Source: Homalodisca vitripennis (taxonomy: Eukaryota > Arthropoda > Insecta > Hemiptera > Cicadellidae). Taken from it: a DNA stretch of 64,000 nucleotides. Location: positions 22,119,001-22,183,000 of the forward strand of contig NC_060211.1 of NCBI RefSeq assembly GCF_021130785.1. The letters are read 5' to 3'. The translations under genes and the position numbers were made by a program. Of this stretch, positions 1-11,924 are shown piece by piece. Numbering within the stretch: the first letter of the stretch is position 1; each line of letters starts with the position of its first letter. The notes below the pieces were generated by a model. That model was given only the letters and a program-made list of their open reading frames with translations. It did not search any database and had not been told where the DNA came from.

Positions 1-249
1 TCATTATGAGTTACTAATACTGAGGAGCACAATTTAGTGTGTTTCAGTTCAATTGAAAGTATGACAGCTTGTAAGGTGTCTGAGTAGTCCGTAACTTTAG
101 CTAAACAAATCTCCAATAGTAATAACTTTCCAAACTGCTGAAAGGTGTTTTTATTCTTTAATGATGCCTTTAAAAAGTGACAAAACATTTTTCCATTGAC
201 ATAAAGCATTCAAGCTGTGCAACAGAGTGTAAAGTAGCCTGAGCTGAAC

Positions 250-306
250 GATGCATATCACTATAACAAATGTGAGTAGGTGGCTGTAGTGTGAAGTATG
301 CAATGA
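250..306 (+). repeat. ~58-base motif also found at 38,478-38,536
   Basis: The segment starting ATGCATATCA and running through TGGCT resembles 38,478-38,536 in the same orientation. The latter lies just outside the right arm, about 252 bases beyond its outer end, mirroring the distance of this segment from base 1. Only about 58 bases can be aligned by eye, with several mismatches, so this may be a short dispersed repeat. Confidence 0.4.
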
Positions 307-1284
307 GTTAAATGTACCCTGCGGGTTGGAGTAGGAAAGGTCATGAAAAATGCAAGAGGGTTTTTTTCATTCTCCCTCTCATTTTAAGTGGATACATGCA
401 GATTGTAGAGTACAGCGTCAAAGCGACAACTCCAGAGTTAGCTGCGAGGCAGTTACCTTAATAGACTTTGAAGGGAGTTAAATGCTCTTCCACCAAGAGT
501 TTATAGGCTTAGACGTGTTTACATAAAACGTTGCTTCATTAAAATTACAAATTTATGGTTTATTGCTGGAAAGTGAAAAGGCTGAAACAAAGTCTTATAG
601 GAAACACACATGTTTTTTACACTTTTTTATATAAAAATTAATACAATTACAAGGGAATTAATAAAAAAAGTAATTAAGATAAAAAACGTTACAGCAAATA
701 AAAAAGCCATAAATACGAAATTAACTTGAAAATCAATTTATATGTGAAAAGACTATAAAATACACTACACAAAAAAAACAGGTTTTTGGATATGAGTTAT
801 CGAAGCCTATTAATCAAAGCGAGGGAAAATTTCATTTTTATCTGATGTCTCGATAATATATGCAAGGCCTCTACCATGATAAGTATGAAACCCTCCTAAA
901 AAAAAAAGAAAAACTATGCGATATGCTGATTTCTGAGCTGCGATTTGCATAAAAGTCCCCCTGGAAAAGAGGAAATTCGTTATTTCGAAAACGGAAACTT
1001 TTGATACGCCTAAATAAGCAATTAAAGTACAAAATTTTACAATGTGGGTGACTGGTGTTACAAGGCGTGTTTGAGGGTTTATATACCTGCACTGAGGTAA
1101 GTAACACAGTCATATTATTGGATTTCATTTTTGTCCTGTCTCAATACAATCTGAAGGAGATATCTGAGGGGAGCTGTCTGTTTATGGAGTTTTATCAATA
1201 AATCATTAATCTTTTATGGTTTTTGACAAAAATAACTGATGTATGACAAACTCTGACTGTAATAAGGGACTGGAATGATTTCAT

Positions 1285-1480
1285 TTCAATATCTCTGTCG
1301 GTCAAAACGATATCTCGAGAACGAAGACTTGTAATTTCGCTTAAATCCTCATTTATATATGAGCAACGTCGATTTTTCGTGATGTTTCAATTAACATCAG
1401 GGAGGTTGTTGCATTTTTACAGTGGTATTATCTAATAGGCCTACTATGGTTCCAATGAGAAAATTAAAGAATAAATCAAC
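1285..1480 (-). repeat. GCTCAGCC-family repeat copy, left arm
   Basis: Read on the minus strand, this has the hallmarks of a degenerate family seen at many places in the window: a TTTATTCTTTAATTTTCTC start, a CTCGAGATATCG box, a GACCGACAGA run and GAAATGAAATCATTCCAGTCCC. The same copy is present at 36,735-36,950 in the right arm, so it was in place before the arms separated. It has no coding capacity that I would trust; short open frames across it are incidental. Confidence 0.7.
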
Positions 1481-1502
1481 TATAAAAAAACTGAGAACAA
1501 AA

Positions 1503-2322
1503 TTATGGTTGCCTGTAAAGTCGGTTTTACGGGCGAAGATTTTACGTGACAACGTCTTTTTTCTCGGTAGAATATTTATTGATATGAATATTATTAAATT
1601 TGCACAATAGAAACAAGGAATTGAATGAAAATAAGAATTGCACAAATTTTAACTATAGAAATATAATTTTGTTTACTAAAACATTGTACATAATTTGAAA
1701 TTAATTAAAATTTGTTATTGTAAATGGTAAAGTTGAATAAAACATTTACTAAAATTGGAATTTGAAATTCTTGCTAAACACAGTTAAATTCTAACTCCGC
1801 GCGTGGTGATTGGTCGGTTTAGTTCGTTTGTTTGGTCGCACTGTTATGACAGGTTAGAGGTTATAATTTGTTATTTTAAATGTTTGACTAGCAATACGCG
1901 CTGTTTCTTCTCAATCGACTGAATTACGATTGTTTGCAGAGTGATTTTAAACTAATAATTTACTTAAACACTATCAACATTTGTCAATAGTATGACATAA
2001 CCTATAAACTCAGTTTCTCAACTTTTGTGTCAATCTAACAATTAATCAATCAATCATAGTTTACGATAATGAAATATCAGTGTACAATTTATTTACCTTT
2101 ATTGTTGTAGTTGTTGTAAATGACGAATCTAAGCACTCCACATTTTTCACGAATAAACATAGTTATCTGCTTTATCCCGTGCGGCGGACCACAGTTATCT
2201 GCTTTATCCCGTGCGGATCCCGTGTGGCGGACCCACTGGACGGGCATCGTAACGTTACCGGGCGTTACACTTTTTCATGAGTGGACTCCGAGCCGCAACC
2301 TAATTTAAGACGTTGTCACGTC
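1503..2322 (+). mobile_element. ~820-base non-autonomous element, copy 1 (left arm only)
   Basis: About 820 bases recur as a direct copy at 43,508-44,320 with roughly 97% identity by eye, and are missing from the matching place of the right arm, where AAAACAATAATAT is the empty site. The sequence ACGTGACAACGTCTT at 1,544-1,558 returns inverted at 2,307-2,321, giving terminal or subterminal inverted repeats. The left tip (about 1,510-1,540) can fold as CCTGTAAA/TTTACGGG. A 30-base unit containing TTATCTGCTTTATCCCGTG is duplicated at 2,160-2,218. No transposase frame is present, so it looks like a cut-down DNA transposon. The target duplication is unclear; CAA on both sides is possible. I do not recognise its superfamily. 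Confidence 0.8.
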
Positions 2323-2516
2323 AATAATATGACATTCTAACATTTGAGTAGTAACAAAATGAAATAAGCTATCATAGAATTGTTGCACACATTCTCAGTA
2401 ATGTTTGTTATACAGCACATGGTGTGGAATATTCCTGCTTTGTTTCAGATATGAAAGTTTCAATAGGTTTTAGTAATAACCCTACACCTGGTAGTAATTG
2501 TGTTCATTTAACACGG

Positions 2517-2657
2517 TGTCGTAACTAAATTTATAACCCGCAATACACAAAGGGCGTTAACAACCCTTATTACCAACACAAGGGTTTACTATTACCTTTA
2601 TCTCGCTCCATCGAACTACTCTACCTTACATGTAATGCATCAAAGCTGTCTGACATA
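2517..2657 (+). repeat. Three-copy conserved repeat, left-arm copy
   Basis: A 79-base core (2,550-2,628), starting AAGGGCGTTAACAACCCTT and ending CTCTACCTTA, is identical here, at 36,398-36,476 (inverted) and at 19,111-19,189 in the spacer. Weaker homology extends about 30 bases on each side, including GTAATGCATCAAAGCTGT. AAGGG and CCCTT can pair around GTTAAC. There is no open frame and there are no Pol III boxes. It may be the core of a short dispersed element. Confidence 0.75.
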
Positions 2658-2659
2658 AC

Positions 2660-4430
2660 AGGGAACAATTTTCGATTAACGAACTCTGTTTGTTCTTTAA
2701 TAAATAGGCCAACACTGGTGGTAAATAACAGTCTGGTTATTTAAGTCTTTTTTATCAGTTTACTATGACTCTTGATATTGAATTAAGCAGTTATAAAGAT
2801 CTGCCTATTGTTTTACATTACATATTAACGAGAGTTAATGCTAAAACCTAAAATATACCTACATACTTACTTAGTAAAAACTCAACTGTTGTTATAATTA
2901 TATTTTCAGGATTAAAATATACAATAGGTATAAAGAAAAGTTTTCAATCTATAAGCACACAATCAGAAATTTTTGAAATCGACAGAGGAATTTTTCCTTA
3001 GAGGGAAATTGATAGTCAGCTACGCTAGTTTGTGTGAAGGACGAAATGAGAGGGTCACAACACAGGTAAAAATATTACGCGATAGTTTTTTTTTCTTTCC
3101 TGGTTCGATAGACTTAAAGCCGACCGTCAGAAACATAAATGACAGTTATATCCTGATGAAGAAATAATATATATATTGAGATGACACTGAATTAGCATTT
3201 ATTTACGTATTTAGTGTTTGCTTTTTAGTGGGTAAAAAAATAAAAAAAATTATATTTGAGAAAATATAACCATTTAATTATGTTTAATCATTTTGAAATC
3301 ATTTAATTTTACCTCCACGAAAAGTAGCATGGCTGACGATACAGTTCTTTCTTAGGGCAAAATTCTCTATTTATTTATTATTGAAGGAAAAACAAGTTGT
3401 ATTTTTATGTAATTAAAATTGGCTTTCGGCTCCTGGAAGCAGAAAGGGAAAATAGGGTGAAGGATTTAAAAAAAAAAAAACATATTGGAGGGGCCAAAAT
3501 CGGAATATTTAGCCCTTCTAATCCACCCTTATACTTGAATTTGAATATTTGATTCCTTACAGCTAACACAGTTTTGGTCAACTTAATATTTCACCAACGT
3601 CCATTAGTTTTCATCAGAATATATTCCTTATTAATCCTCGTCGTTCTTATAGTCCAAATTGCACGTTAAGTGATCGATCACGATGAAATTTTAAAAATGA
3701 AGTTTTTTTCTTCCTCTATTTTGGCTACTTTAGAAAAAGTTTGGCTAAATTTTTTTGTATTGGTTTCAAAATTGAAGAATTCACAAATTTGATTCCTCTC
3801 AAACATTTTTATAAAATGTTTTTCTGCACTGTTAATGGTACTTTAGCTAAATACCTACTGTGACTTTCAGTACTCAATTCTATTTCGGAAGTGTTGAGTT
3901 TAATTAAATTTTACTTGACATAGTGTCATTCTGCTGAGTAATACTCATCTAAAGGGTCCTGGGGAATAAAAATACATCTAATTGTCTGTAACGACAAAAA
4001 CAATGTGTAAAATTGAATTGGCAGTAACTTACTTGTATTGCGGCACTTTAACAAGGTTTGTAATCCCCTTGGTGTACATGGTCAAAATAAAGCGTTTAAC
4101 GACTCTTGTTAACTGTTTCATTTAATAAAAACTTAATTTAACGTTGAATTGCCACAGGATAATAAAACTTTTTTATGTATTGTGTCTGACAAATATTTTA
4201 CTTTTTATATGACATTTTTTATATGCGTAACAATGAAAAATAATTAATGTTTGAGACTGATTTTATTTTTATAAATGCTTTTTTCGCATTCCCACTCGTT
4301 CTATTTTAACTACAATAGGCTACTGCCAACAATACTTTTATATTTTACTTTCATATTAGGTACTGAGATTTGGGTCATTAATCACACTAATTTAAACTTA
4401 TATGAGTTAAATGATGGTGTTTAACCTTTT
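2660..4430. other. AT-rich arm sequence without recognised gene
   Basis: This is unique-looking arm sequence shared with about 34,600-36,360. A short frame around 3,000-3,065, bounded by TTTTCAG upstream and CAG/GTAAAA downstream, reads KLIVSYASL-EGRNERVTTQ in both arms, which could be chance or an old exon. A poly-A run sits at 3,469-3,480. Nothing else is recognisable. Confidence 0.4.
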
Positions 4431-4439
4431 CAGGCTATA

Positions 4440-4860
4440 GAAAATGTTTTTCACAAGCCAATTGAACATTTTTTCTTCTTGAAACCATGAGGACCAAAGG
4501 TTCTTGAGTTCTCCTGGTAGCCATATTGTAAAGTCTGACACCTGTGTTCAAGTCTTCTTGGCAATAAACAATTCTGGTTTTTTTAAAGGGGAATGTGTGT
4601 ATAGTGCTGTTGGAAGATTATTAATCAAGTAGGAGTATTATGAGTAATGCATGAGTAGTAATGCCTCTCCTGCTGCATGTACTGAATGTACTCTATCAGA
4701 GGAATTCAAGGCAGGCAAAATTGATGGGTTTAAATATTCTTTAGTATTGTAATTATGCTTTTTCGTTTTATAATTTATTTGAGCTTGCAGAGTTGTCCAG
4801 TGTGATCTGAAAGCGAGGTATGAACAACACACTGAAGTCAGTGTCAAAAGAATTGTAAAA
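4440..4860 (-). pseudogene. Internally deleted non-LTR retrotransposon remnant, left arm
   Basis: This is the left-arm copy of the remnant described at 34,100-34,572, on the minus strand. The part at 4,760-4,850 matches the end of an APE-type endonuclease domain, and the part at 4,440-4,700 matches the C-terminal tail of the reverse transcriptase ORF. Frames here are more broken than in the right arm; for example, the SDH motif is out of frame with the open stretch at 4,638-4,847. Its presence in both arms means the insertion and deletion predate the arm duplication. Confidence 0.6.
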
Positions 4861-4869
4861 CTGTTTCGA

Positions 4870-6770
4870 AGATTGAAATCTACCCGTCTCTTCAGATGTA
4901 CACTAAGAAACTGAAAAACTAAAAATGCATCAATAGACTGACACTATTTTAAAGTTAAACATATTATTAAGCAATCCTTGACGAACTGAATGAAGTTCAG
5001 ACTGGAGAGAATGAACTCAAGCAATTTCACTGCACAGGAGCTAAGAGAACAAACACGTCACACCTGAAATAACGAAGGTGAAGCAATAAACGAGGAACTC
5101 AATGTCGGCATTTCCTGTGGTATCGCGGTGCGTCATCTGAAATAAAGAGAACAGAAAAAGATGGTCTGGACGGGGAGGGGAAATGGCAACCTTCTCCGGC
5201 TAAAGAAATTATTTTTCTTTGACCTCAAGGTCATGGATGTGTACGAATTTAAATTACTTGAGTCTACTGAGTATATATGTATGCATATATAGCTTTTATG
5301 TCTTTTTCTTTAAAAAGGAAATAAACATTGGTACCTTCTAAGTTTTAGTTGGCTATTACTGTTATAATAAAAATGGCAGGAAGCTGTTTTCTTATATTAA
5401 TAACTAGAATTATATTCTTTGTTTGTTTACCTGCTATTGTCGATGTCATAAATGGTTCTATCCAAGTAAATAAATAGTAAGAAATTTTTTAAATCAGTGT
5501 TTGGCTCCTGTTGTCAGTGTATAAATGTCCTGGTTAATTGCTTCATATTTTACGCAAGTTAAGTTAAAAATCAATTAGATATTTTGAAACAAATTGAAAT
5601 ACAGTGAACGATCTTTACAGTTTACACATTTACAATATGTGTGTTTATAAAGCAAAATAAATAATATTACTTGTGTAAAACTATTTGTAGATTTTGTTTG
5701 ATTTGTACTTTCTTCCAAACTCAGTTTTTAGAAAAACTTTTCAAATATATTCGTATAAAACAAGTTAAACAACAACAGGAGATATATATTGCAAAAATCA
5801 TAAAACAAAGCGTGCGCGTTTAAATTGTTTTTAAGTGAGCTGCAATGAAAAATGTATAAACTAAACAAAGCTTTGGATGAGGCCAGGCATTGATTGGTCA
5901 ACTACAATAGTGAATTACAATGGGTCTGTTCATTAAAATACAATTCAAACGCACTCTACGAGTTAATTTGAGTAGGCCAGAACTGTCAATTGCACTGTGG
6001 ACAAACAGTCTGAGTTCCGCTTAAACCTACTCCAACTGAATTAATATTCATATACTAGGGGCAAGTAAATAATTACAGTTTAATGAAGAGAACATTTAAA
6101 TTTTAAATATATTGAAATAAACATATATATATATATTTGCAAAGGCGGATCACTTTACATGTATGTGGAAAATAAAATAGAGAAAACACTTTAAATGTAT
6201 AATATCTTCTCTGAGATATCATAATTATTACTTTAATATAAAATGTCCATACATAGAGTTTTTTCTCCACTATCGAAGAAACTAATTTGATATGCCTAGA
6301 AGACTCTAACTCAGAAGAGTAGTGTAATTGTTCAAATTGTTTGCTTTATATGTTATAGTACTTGGTTATGAAGTTGTATCTGTACTATAAACTTGCTCTG
6401 TAACAATTTAATATTTAATTAAATTTTTAATAGTAGAATAATATAACTTCTAATAGCAGTGTGTATACTTAATTTTCGATTCTTTGTGGTAAAACAAAAT
6501 ATCCACTAAAAAGAATGTGTTTCATGGAAAAAGTTATGTAAATTAGGCTAATAATGATAAAAACTACTGAATATTTTAAGTATTGTGAACCCTTTCAAAT
6601 TTCTTTTCTAATTCCATACAGAAAATGTGTGTTCAAAAGCTCAGCCAATTTACTATCCTAGCCTGTAAGTAACATACTGATCTGGGGTTAATCGATAATG
6701 TTTTTGGTTTTCTTCGAGAAAAAAAAGCTTATAAATTGCACTAAGTCATATAAGGAAGGACCTGTGCGCT
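4870..6770. other. Arm sequence, no gene recognised
   Basis: This matches about 32,130-34,090 of the right arm. A GC-richer stretch at 5,100-5,235, containing CTTCTCCGGCTAAAG, is well conserved between arms but has no usable frame. The (AT)n tract at 5,270-5,290 is short here and about 90 bases long in the right arm. From about 5,850 onwards the two arms become nearly identical. Confidence 0.4.
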
Positions 6771-6779
6771 GCTTCAGGA

Positions 6780-7140
6780 GTGACAGGGTATTCTGGATGG
6801 GTAAGGTGGGGTTAGAGGCTGCCTCCTATCGGGTTCCATGAGGAAGAATTTAGGGCAATAATCTCAGTCATGTCCCCTCGAGAATTCCAAAAGGGGAGGC
6901 CAGCTCTGAACCAGGCTCTCCTGTCAAAGCAAGCAAGGGTTAGCACACCCTTATTTTGAAGATAGCAAGAACCTCTGATACTTAGGAAACGAACCCCACC
7001 AAGTATATCAGTCATATCTGCAGTTGACTAGACCTATCGAATTACCCTTGCATCCTATAATTTTGACGTTTGCGGTTAGTGATGTGCCGCTCCTGGACAT
7101 CCATACGGTTGCCCAGTATAGGTTCAACTGGAAGGGATAA
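6780..7140 (-). other. GC-rich, near-identical arm block with 67-codon ORF
   Basis: This ~360-base block is clearly richer in G and C than its surroundings and differs from 31,735-32,110 by about three changes. An ATG-started frame at 6,812-7,015 (minus) encodes 67 residues beginning MTDILGGVRF and containing a WFRAGLPFWNSRGDM segment. The right-arm version differs only by F to S at residue 10. I recognise no domain. It could be an old exon, part of a mobile element, or conserved non-coding DNA; the whole surrounding 2 kb is also highly similar between the arms, so conservation need not mean coding. Confidence 0.45.
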
Positions 7141-7149
7141 ACGAGCCTA

Positions 7150-10100
7150 TTGGATTGATCGATCATACTATAATATTTAAATTTATAATTTGTAATTAAT
7201 TACGGTTTTTGAAACAGTGGAAAATACCCGAAGCTTTATTGGAATGCTAATTATTTTAACAGATAATATACTTTGCGTGAACTCATATTATTTAGTTTTA
7301 GATTTTTTGTTCATCACAAATGATTTTGGAAAATCATACTAATTTAAATTTCTATAAAAAATAACATATATTATTGTGTGGTTTATAGTTATTTAAAAAA
7401 ATGATACCAATGTTGAGTTTGGATAGGTAATCTTGATGATGTAAACAATAACAGAATATTTCACTTGAAAGTAAATAAACTTTGAAGTGTAGAAATGATA
7501 ACAGATTGTAGTGCTTCTTTTTCTAGAATTAATATTACCTTACAATTGTATAAAACCTGAAACTGAAAAATTCCTCTTTCATTTAGTGACGCTGAAGTGG
7601 GAAATAGATGATTACGTAAATGTCAGGACGTATGCAATCAAATAAAAACAAGTAAAGAGTACGAGCGAGTGTTGGTAGAGGACTTGATTAGTCTCCAGTG
7701 ACAGGTCAGTGTGTTCAGGGACAATCAGACGTCCCGGGAGTGTCGCCCTAATACTTTCATTAATCCCATTGTCAAGTTTACTCACTAACAAAATAATAAA
7801 GGTAAATCCTGGGATATCCTTTCCAGGCTTTTATCATAAATGGAGAGGTAATGGTAAATGTATAAAACAGGTTCAAATAATTGTTGTTTATATTAATTAA
7901 AATTGCCTTAGAAAAACAGTTCACACACAATTTTTATAAAGAGCCTTGATATTGGTAGTATCTTACAAAAAACTTCACACATTAATTACATAGATTGATC
8001 AGTATGTAACAATACCCAAGCCTAATACAAGATTTAAATCAAATAACATGAATAAATGACTCAAAATCTTACGATTGAAGCAGTAAATTCAGGGGAATCG
8101 TTTGGTTTTCTAGTTTATTGACCGGATATTTTCGAAATTTTATATGGATATTCTACGACTTATATGTTAACTCAGGATTGATAATGAGGGACGCTTGAAG
8201 ATAAGGAGTCTAAGTTAAAAAAGCTGAATAGAAACGGTTCCCAGACATACGGGACCTATTATTATTTATATTGCTGCTTCTTTGAGCATGTAAATAATTA
8301 ATAGAGCAGGCAAGTATGAATATTTTAAGGAATTGTGTTATCAGTTTAATCTGGAACATAAAGTATGGGGATTAGGATCTGGACGGATTAAGATTTCACA
8401 TGACAAAACATTGAAATATGCTACAAGACTTAACACACTAGCTTTGTACCCAATTTGATTATTTAAAGTTAGTTTATAAACTACTATAAGACTTAAATTA
8501 TTTTTTAAATAAAAATGGATCACAAAACGTGTTTCTAAGTGCTATTATCAAGAATAGCTAGATAATTTCGGCTAATTATTGTCGTTAAATATGCGTTGAA
8601 GTTCGAGGAATGTTTATATGAAGAGAAAGATCCGAAAAATTACTTGAAATAATTTTCAATTCAAGAAATAGTAATATTTACGTTTCACAATGCTCCAAAT
8701 TTAACTGGCACTGAACAGCTGTTGACACTTACGAAACACCAGTTCTTCAAAGAACCGGAAACATCTGCTTACAATTTTAATTTCAGAACAGTGCTTGACG
8801 GTAGTGATGCAGATAACACGAACAAAGTAAATGTCAAACCTTTACTCCAGATTGCGCCAATAACGAATGTAAAACATCACTGCATTTATAAATACTATTT
8901 TAAGCACTGTTATATAAAACCAATCGTAAAGAACAAAGCTGGGAATTTTTTCTCTTAAAGTGCTCGAAACTGGTGGGCTTTTTGGCATTGTGTTATGGAG
9001 TTTTTGGCAGGGGATCAAGAAAAAAATAGAGAAATGAATACTAACAATGTCCCAACGATACATTCTTTTTTCCAGACCCCAGACTGAAGTCCGACTCTCT
9101 CTCTTTCTCTTTTATATGTCTTTTTCTCTATCAAGACAATAAAAAAAAAAAAACTCAATTATAGCAACGTTAGTGAATTAAAATGGGCGGTAACAGACAC
9201 CTTTTGATCGCAGTAAGCTTCTCGGGCCCTACGTTTGCATATATTTTCTTCGTCGGGACTATGGAACAAACTTTACTTTCGCACAAGAAACTTGAAGTAA
9301 ACTGAAGTAGGTTGTCGAGACTTATGTATTAGTATTTTTTTTATCGGAGCAGCAAAGCAAACTCAGCTATTGTGTTGGAAAGTAATTCGATCCAGAAATG
9401 GTCCTACATACATATGAAAAAACCACAATACAAGAGTCAGGTTAAACTCTGCTTCCTTTTAACTATGAACACTGCAATAATATATATAGCTGCTGTATAA
9501 CCTACTTACTTTTGGAGAAAATTCATTGGACCTCCATCATATTACATTATAAGTGCTTTTACTAAGTAGTATAGGAGCTTCTATTCTAGAAATGGCGTGT
9601 AAAGTCATGGGCAACAGCTAGTGAAAAAAAAATGTTTTCTTAATATCGCAAGTGACTAGTAAGTAATCTAACTTTCATATAAGTTACATTAAAAATATCA
9701 GCACTAGCTGAACATGCTCTTAACAATTCTCACAGTAAATTTTCTTGCACAAAATAAGAGTACATTCAATTTTTAGAGGTATTATATATTAAAGCTTGAA
9801 ACCATTATAAAATAAGTAAAAATATTGAAGTAAACACCCAACTCAATTATTTTAAGAGACATTTTTCGTTTTTTTTCTCTGAATTTTTGGGCATTTATGT
9901 TTTCTGTTTTGTATCTGTTACTATCGCACTTTCATTTATAATAGTAAACAATTTACAATATGGTAATATTAAGTAATTGATCGGTATATGGTTTGTCTAA
10001 AGGTAAATCTACATAGTATTTATTGCAAAATTTAGCACTGCATCTTCGCTAGACTTACCAACACTTATAGTATGTTATGTGTGAGATGAATGAATTATGT

Positions 10101-10230
10101 TATATTTTAAAGAGTATGTGTGCAAGGGAAACGAAAATCCGTTCCAAAAAGTCAAAACCGTGGTCGGCTGAACTTAAACCTACAGGAAATATACCTTCCT
10201 CCAATCAGGAAATTACAACATGTGCAATTC
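7150..10230. other. Arm sequence, conserved then diverged, no gene
   Basis: From 7,150 to about 8,100 this is nearly identical to 30,790-31,740. From 8,150 to 10,230 the arms diverge markedly, with many small indels around 8,340-8,600. A short pyrimidine tract at 9,098-9,114 corresponds to the long GA tract at 29,710 in the right arm. Short open frames (for example 7,709-7,900, 8,722-8,958) have no recognisable homology. Confidence 0.4.
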
Positions 10231-10306
10231 TTAGTTTCTCAAACCCAATAATCTAACAAAACATGCAAATGTAAAACATCTTAATACCGAGTGGGCCATA
10301 GGCATT

Positions 10307-10405
10307 CCCCCCCCCCCCCCACCCCCCCCCCCCCCCACCCCCCCCCCCCCCCACCCCCCCCCCCCCCCACCCCCCCCCCCCCCCACCCCCCCCCCCCCCC
10401 ACCCC
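10307..10405. repeat. 16-base (C15 A) minisatellite, G-quadruplex-prone
   Basis: After 14 C residues, single A residues occur at 10,321, 10,337, 10,353, 10,369, 10,385 and 10,401, exactly every 16 bases, with only C between them. It starts at the very base where the left arm loses homology to the right arm, and is absent from the right arm. The minus strand is almost pure G in runs of 15, so quadruplex formation is expected. The proline- or glycine-rich frames across it are artefacts of composition. Exact copy number is likely uncertain in the assembly. Confidence 0.9.
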
Positions 10406-11495
10406 AGACGCAATCCAATCACCTGATCCAGAGTATGGCCTTCCGGCAGAGTAGACATCACGATCCTGGAACAAAGCAGAGTCCATCAAACAGTTGATAA
10501 GGACTTTAAGTTGGCTTTCTGTCAGCCTGAGCTGAGCAAAAATGGTTAAATCAATGCTAACAATGACTGAGTATGTAGGGTATTTGGAGTTTTTTTATCA
10601 TCAAATCTATGTATTGTTTTTTTTACTCTCTTTGCTTCGTTTCCCTGATACGTAAAATTAAATTTAAAATCATAAATAACTAGTTAGGTATTGCAAAATT
10701 GTCAATTTTGTGTACACCTTTGTTTAGGTAGCTCAAAGATGGTTTCCAGGGAGTATAAAAAAAAATACACATTTGTGAGAAATATTTCAAATTTATGACT
10801 TCTTCAACACTTTTCAATTGCGTTTAATTATTGTTAATATATACCTCACAATTGCTTAACCAGTTACGTCTGACAATGGTCATTACAATGTTAGCAGTTT
10901 CGATTCGAATAGGAAATTTGTTACATTTTAGATATTTTTCCACTCCTTCTCACATACTGACACTTTTTCAGCTTTGAAAAGTATATTTTCTGCATGAATA
11001 AGGAGGACTAAAATAATAGTTTGGCACAAAACATAAAACCTATTTGCTCACACCTTTATGTTCAATTGCCTCAATTTTCGTCAAAATGCTTCGTTATTTG
11101 GATTATGAGCATTTTGGTGCTAACTAACTCGGACTATAATAGGATAGATTATAGGTGATAAAAATCGTTTTGTATATAATGTAAAAACCTGTGAGAAGTT
11201 GAGGATTATCTTTCACACCTGTGTGGAGTTGGATGGTGTGAAAAAAATATCCGCTAGCATTTATTTCCCATAGTTTCACATATTACGCGAAAAACTATGT
11301 TATTTATTAGCAACAAACTTAGAATTATAATATCGTAATGTTTAACTCATGACATCCAATTCCCTACACACCTACTTCTTTATATAATTCTAAATTTTCA
11401 ATTCTGCAATCATGATTTATATTTATAAACATCGTTTACATGATGATTATTACAAGGTAGGAATACGCCACTCCACGAGTCGCGTAACAGCATTT
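10406..11495. other. AT-rich spacer, nothing recognised
   Basis: This is the inner flank of the left arm. I see no counterpart near the inner end of the right arm and no coding stretch, RNA gene or clear repeat. Confidence 0.4.
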
Positions 11496-11499
11496 TCTG

Positions 11500-11680
11500 A
11501 GGCTGCATACAAAATGTCAAACTAAGTAGCTCATTTCATTCTCAAGATCTCCTGCGGAAAGATAAGCAGACATCAATTCAAACGGGGAAGAAAGGTTTAC
11601 ACTCCCGGCAGACAAAAGAGAAATTGTGTCAGCCTACTGAGTGATAAGCTTCAATGACGCTCAGCATATTCCATGGTTGG
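11500..11680 (+). repeat. GCTCAGCC-family, upstream module
   Basis: This has the order CTCCTGCGGA, a stretch rich in CAGACA, CCGGCAGACAAAAGA, TCAGCCTACTGAGTGATA and AATGACGCTCAGC. The same order occurs at 21,965-22,110 and 48,935-49,045. It is followed 280 bases later by the second module of the family. Confidence 0.65.
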
Positions 11681-11924
11681 ACATGCACTATAGAACTCAA
11701 TCTTGTCCATGTTGTTATCAAAAATCTTCAAATGAAATCTTTCCTTGAGACATTTTTTTTACTTCATAGATTAAAATTTGTGTTTATCAAGTTTTAACTC
11801 TAAGCAGTGTTCAAACAATAAATGTTTTGGTGATAAAATTGTATTCAGTTTTTAATAAAAAATTATTTATTCTACTATTTTCTCATTTCCATCATTGATA
11901 CCCAAAGACCAATTTTACAATATT

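Larger units (their letters stand above)
1..10306 (+). repeat. Left arm of giant inverted repeat
   Basis: Bases 1-10,306 match the reverse complement of about 28,735-38,226. The first bases of the window pair with the stretch ending near 38,226, and the arm stops exactly after GGCATT at 10,306, where a poly-C minisatellite begins. Anchors checked by eye lie all along the arm (about 50, 700, 1,000, 1,450, 2,600, 3,050, 4,700, 5,200, 6,900, 7,700, 8,900, 9,950, 10,290) and stay in order. The left arm is 814 bases longer, explained by the ~820-base insertion at 1,503-2,322. Because the match reaches base 1, the outer boundary may lie outside the window. It could be a real palindrome, or two diverged haplotypes joined head-to-head by the assembler. 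Confidence 0.95.

Noticed and set aside
5220..5233. TGACCTCAAGGTCA as a nuclear-receptor site
   Set aside because: One half is mutated in the right arm, and single short sites occur by chance in 64 kb.
7700..7735. Insect initiator (TCAGTG) with downstream promoter element
   Set aside because: The AGACG match lies at +20 instead of about +28, and there is no supporting gene structure.
10231..10497. Glycine-rich and proline-rich ORFs on both strands
   Set aside because: They are translations of the (C15 A) minisatellite and depend on its composition.
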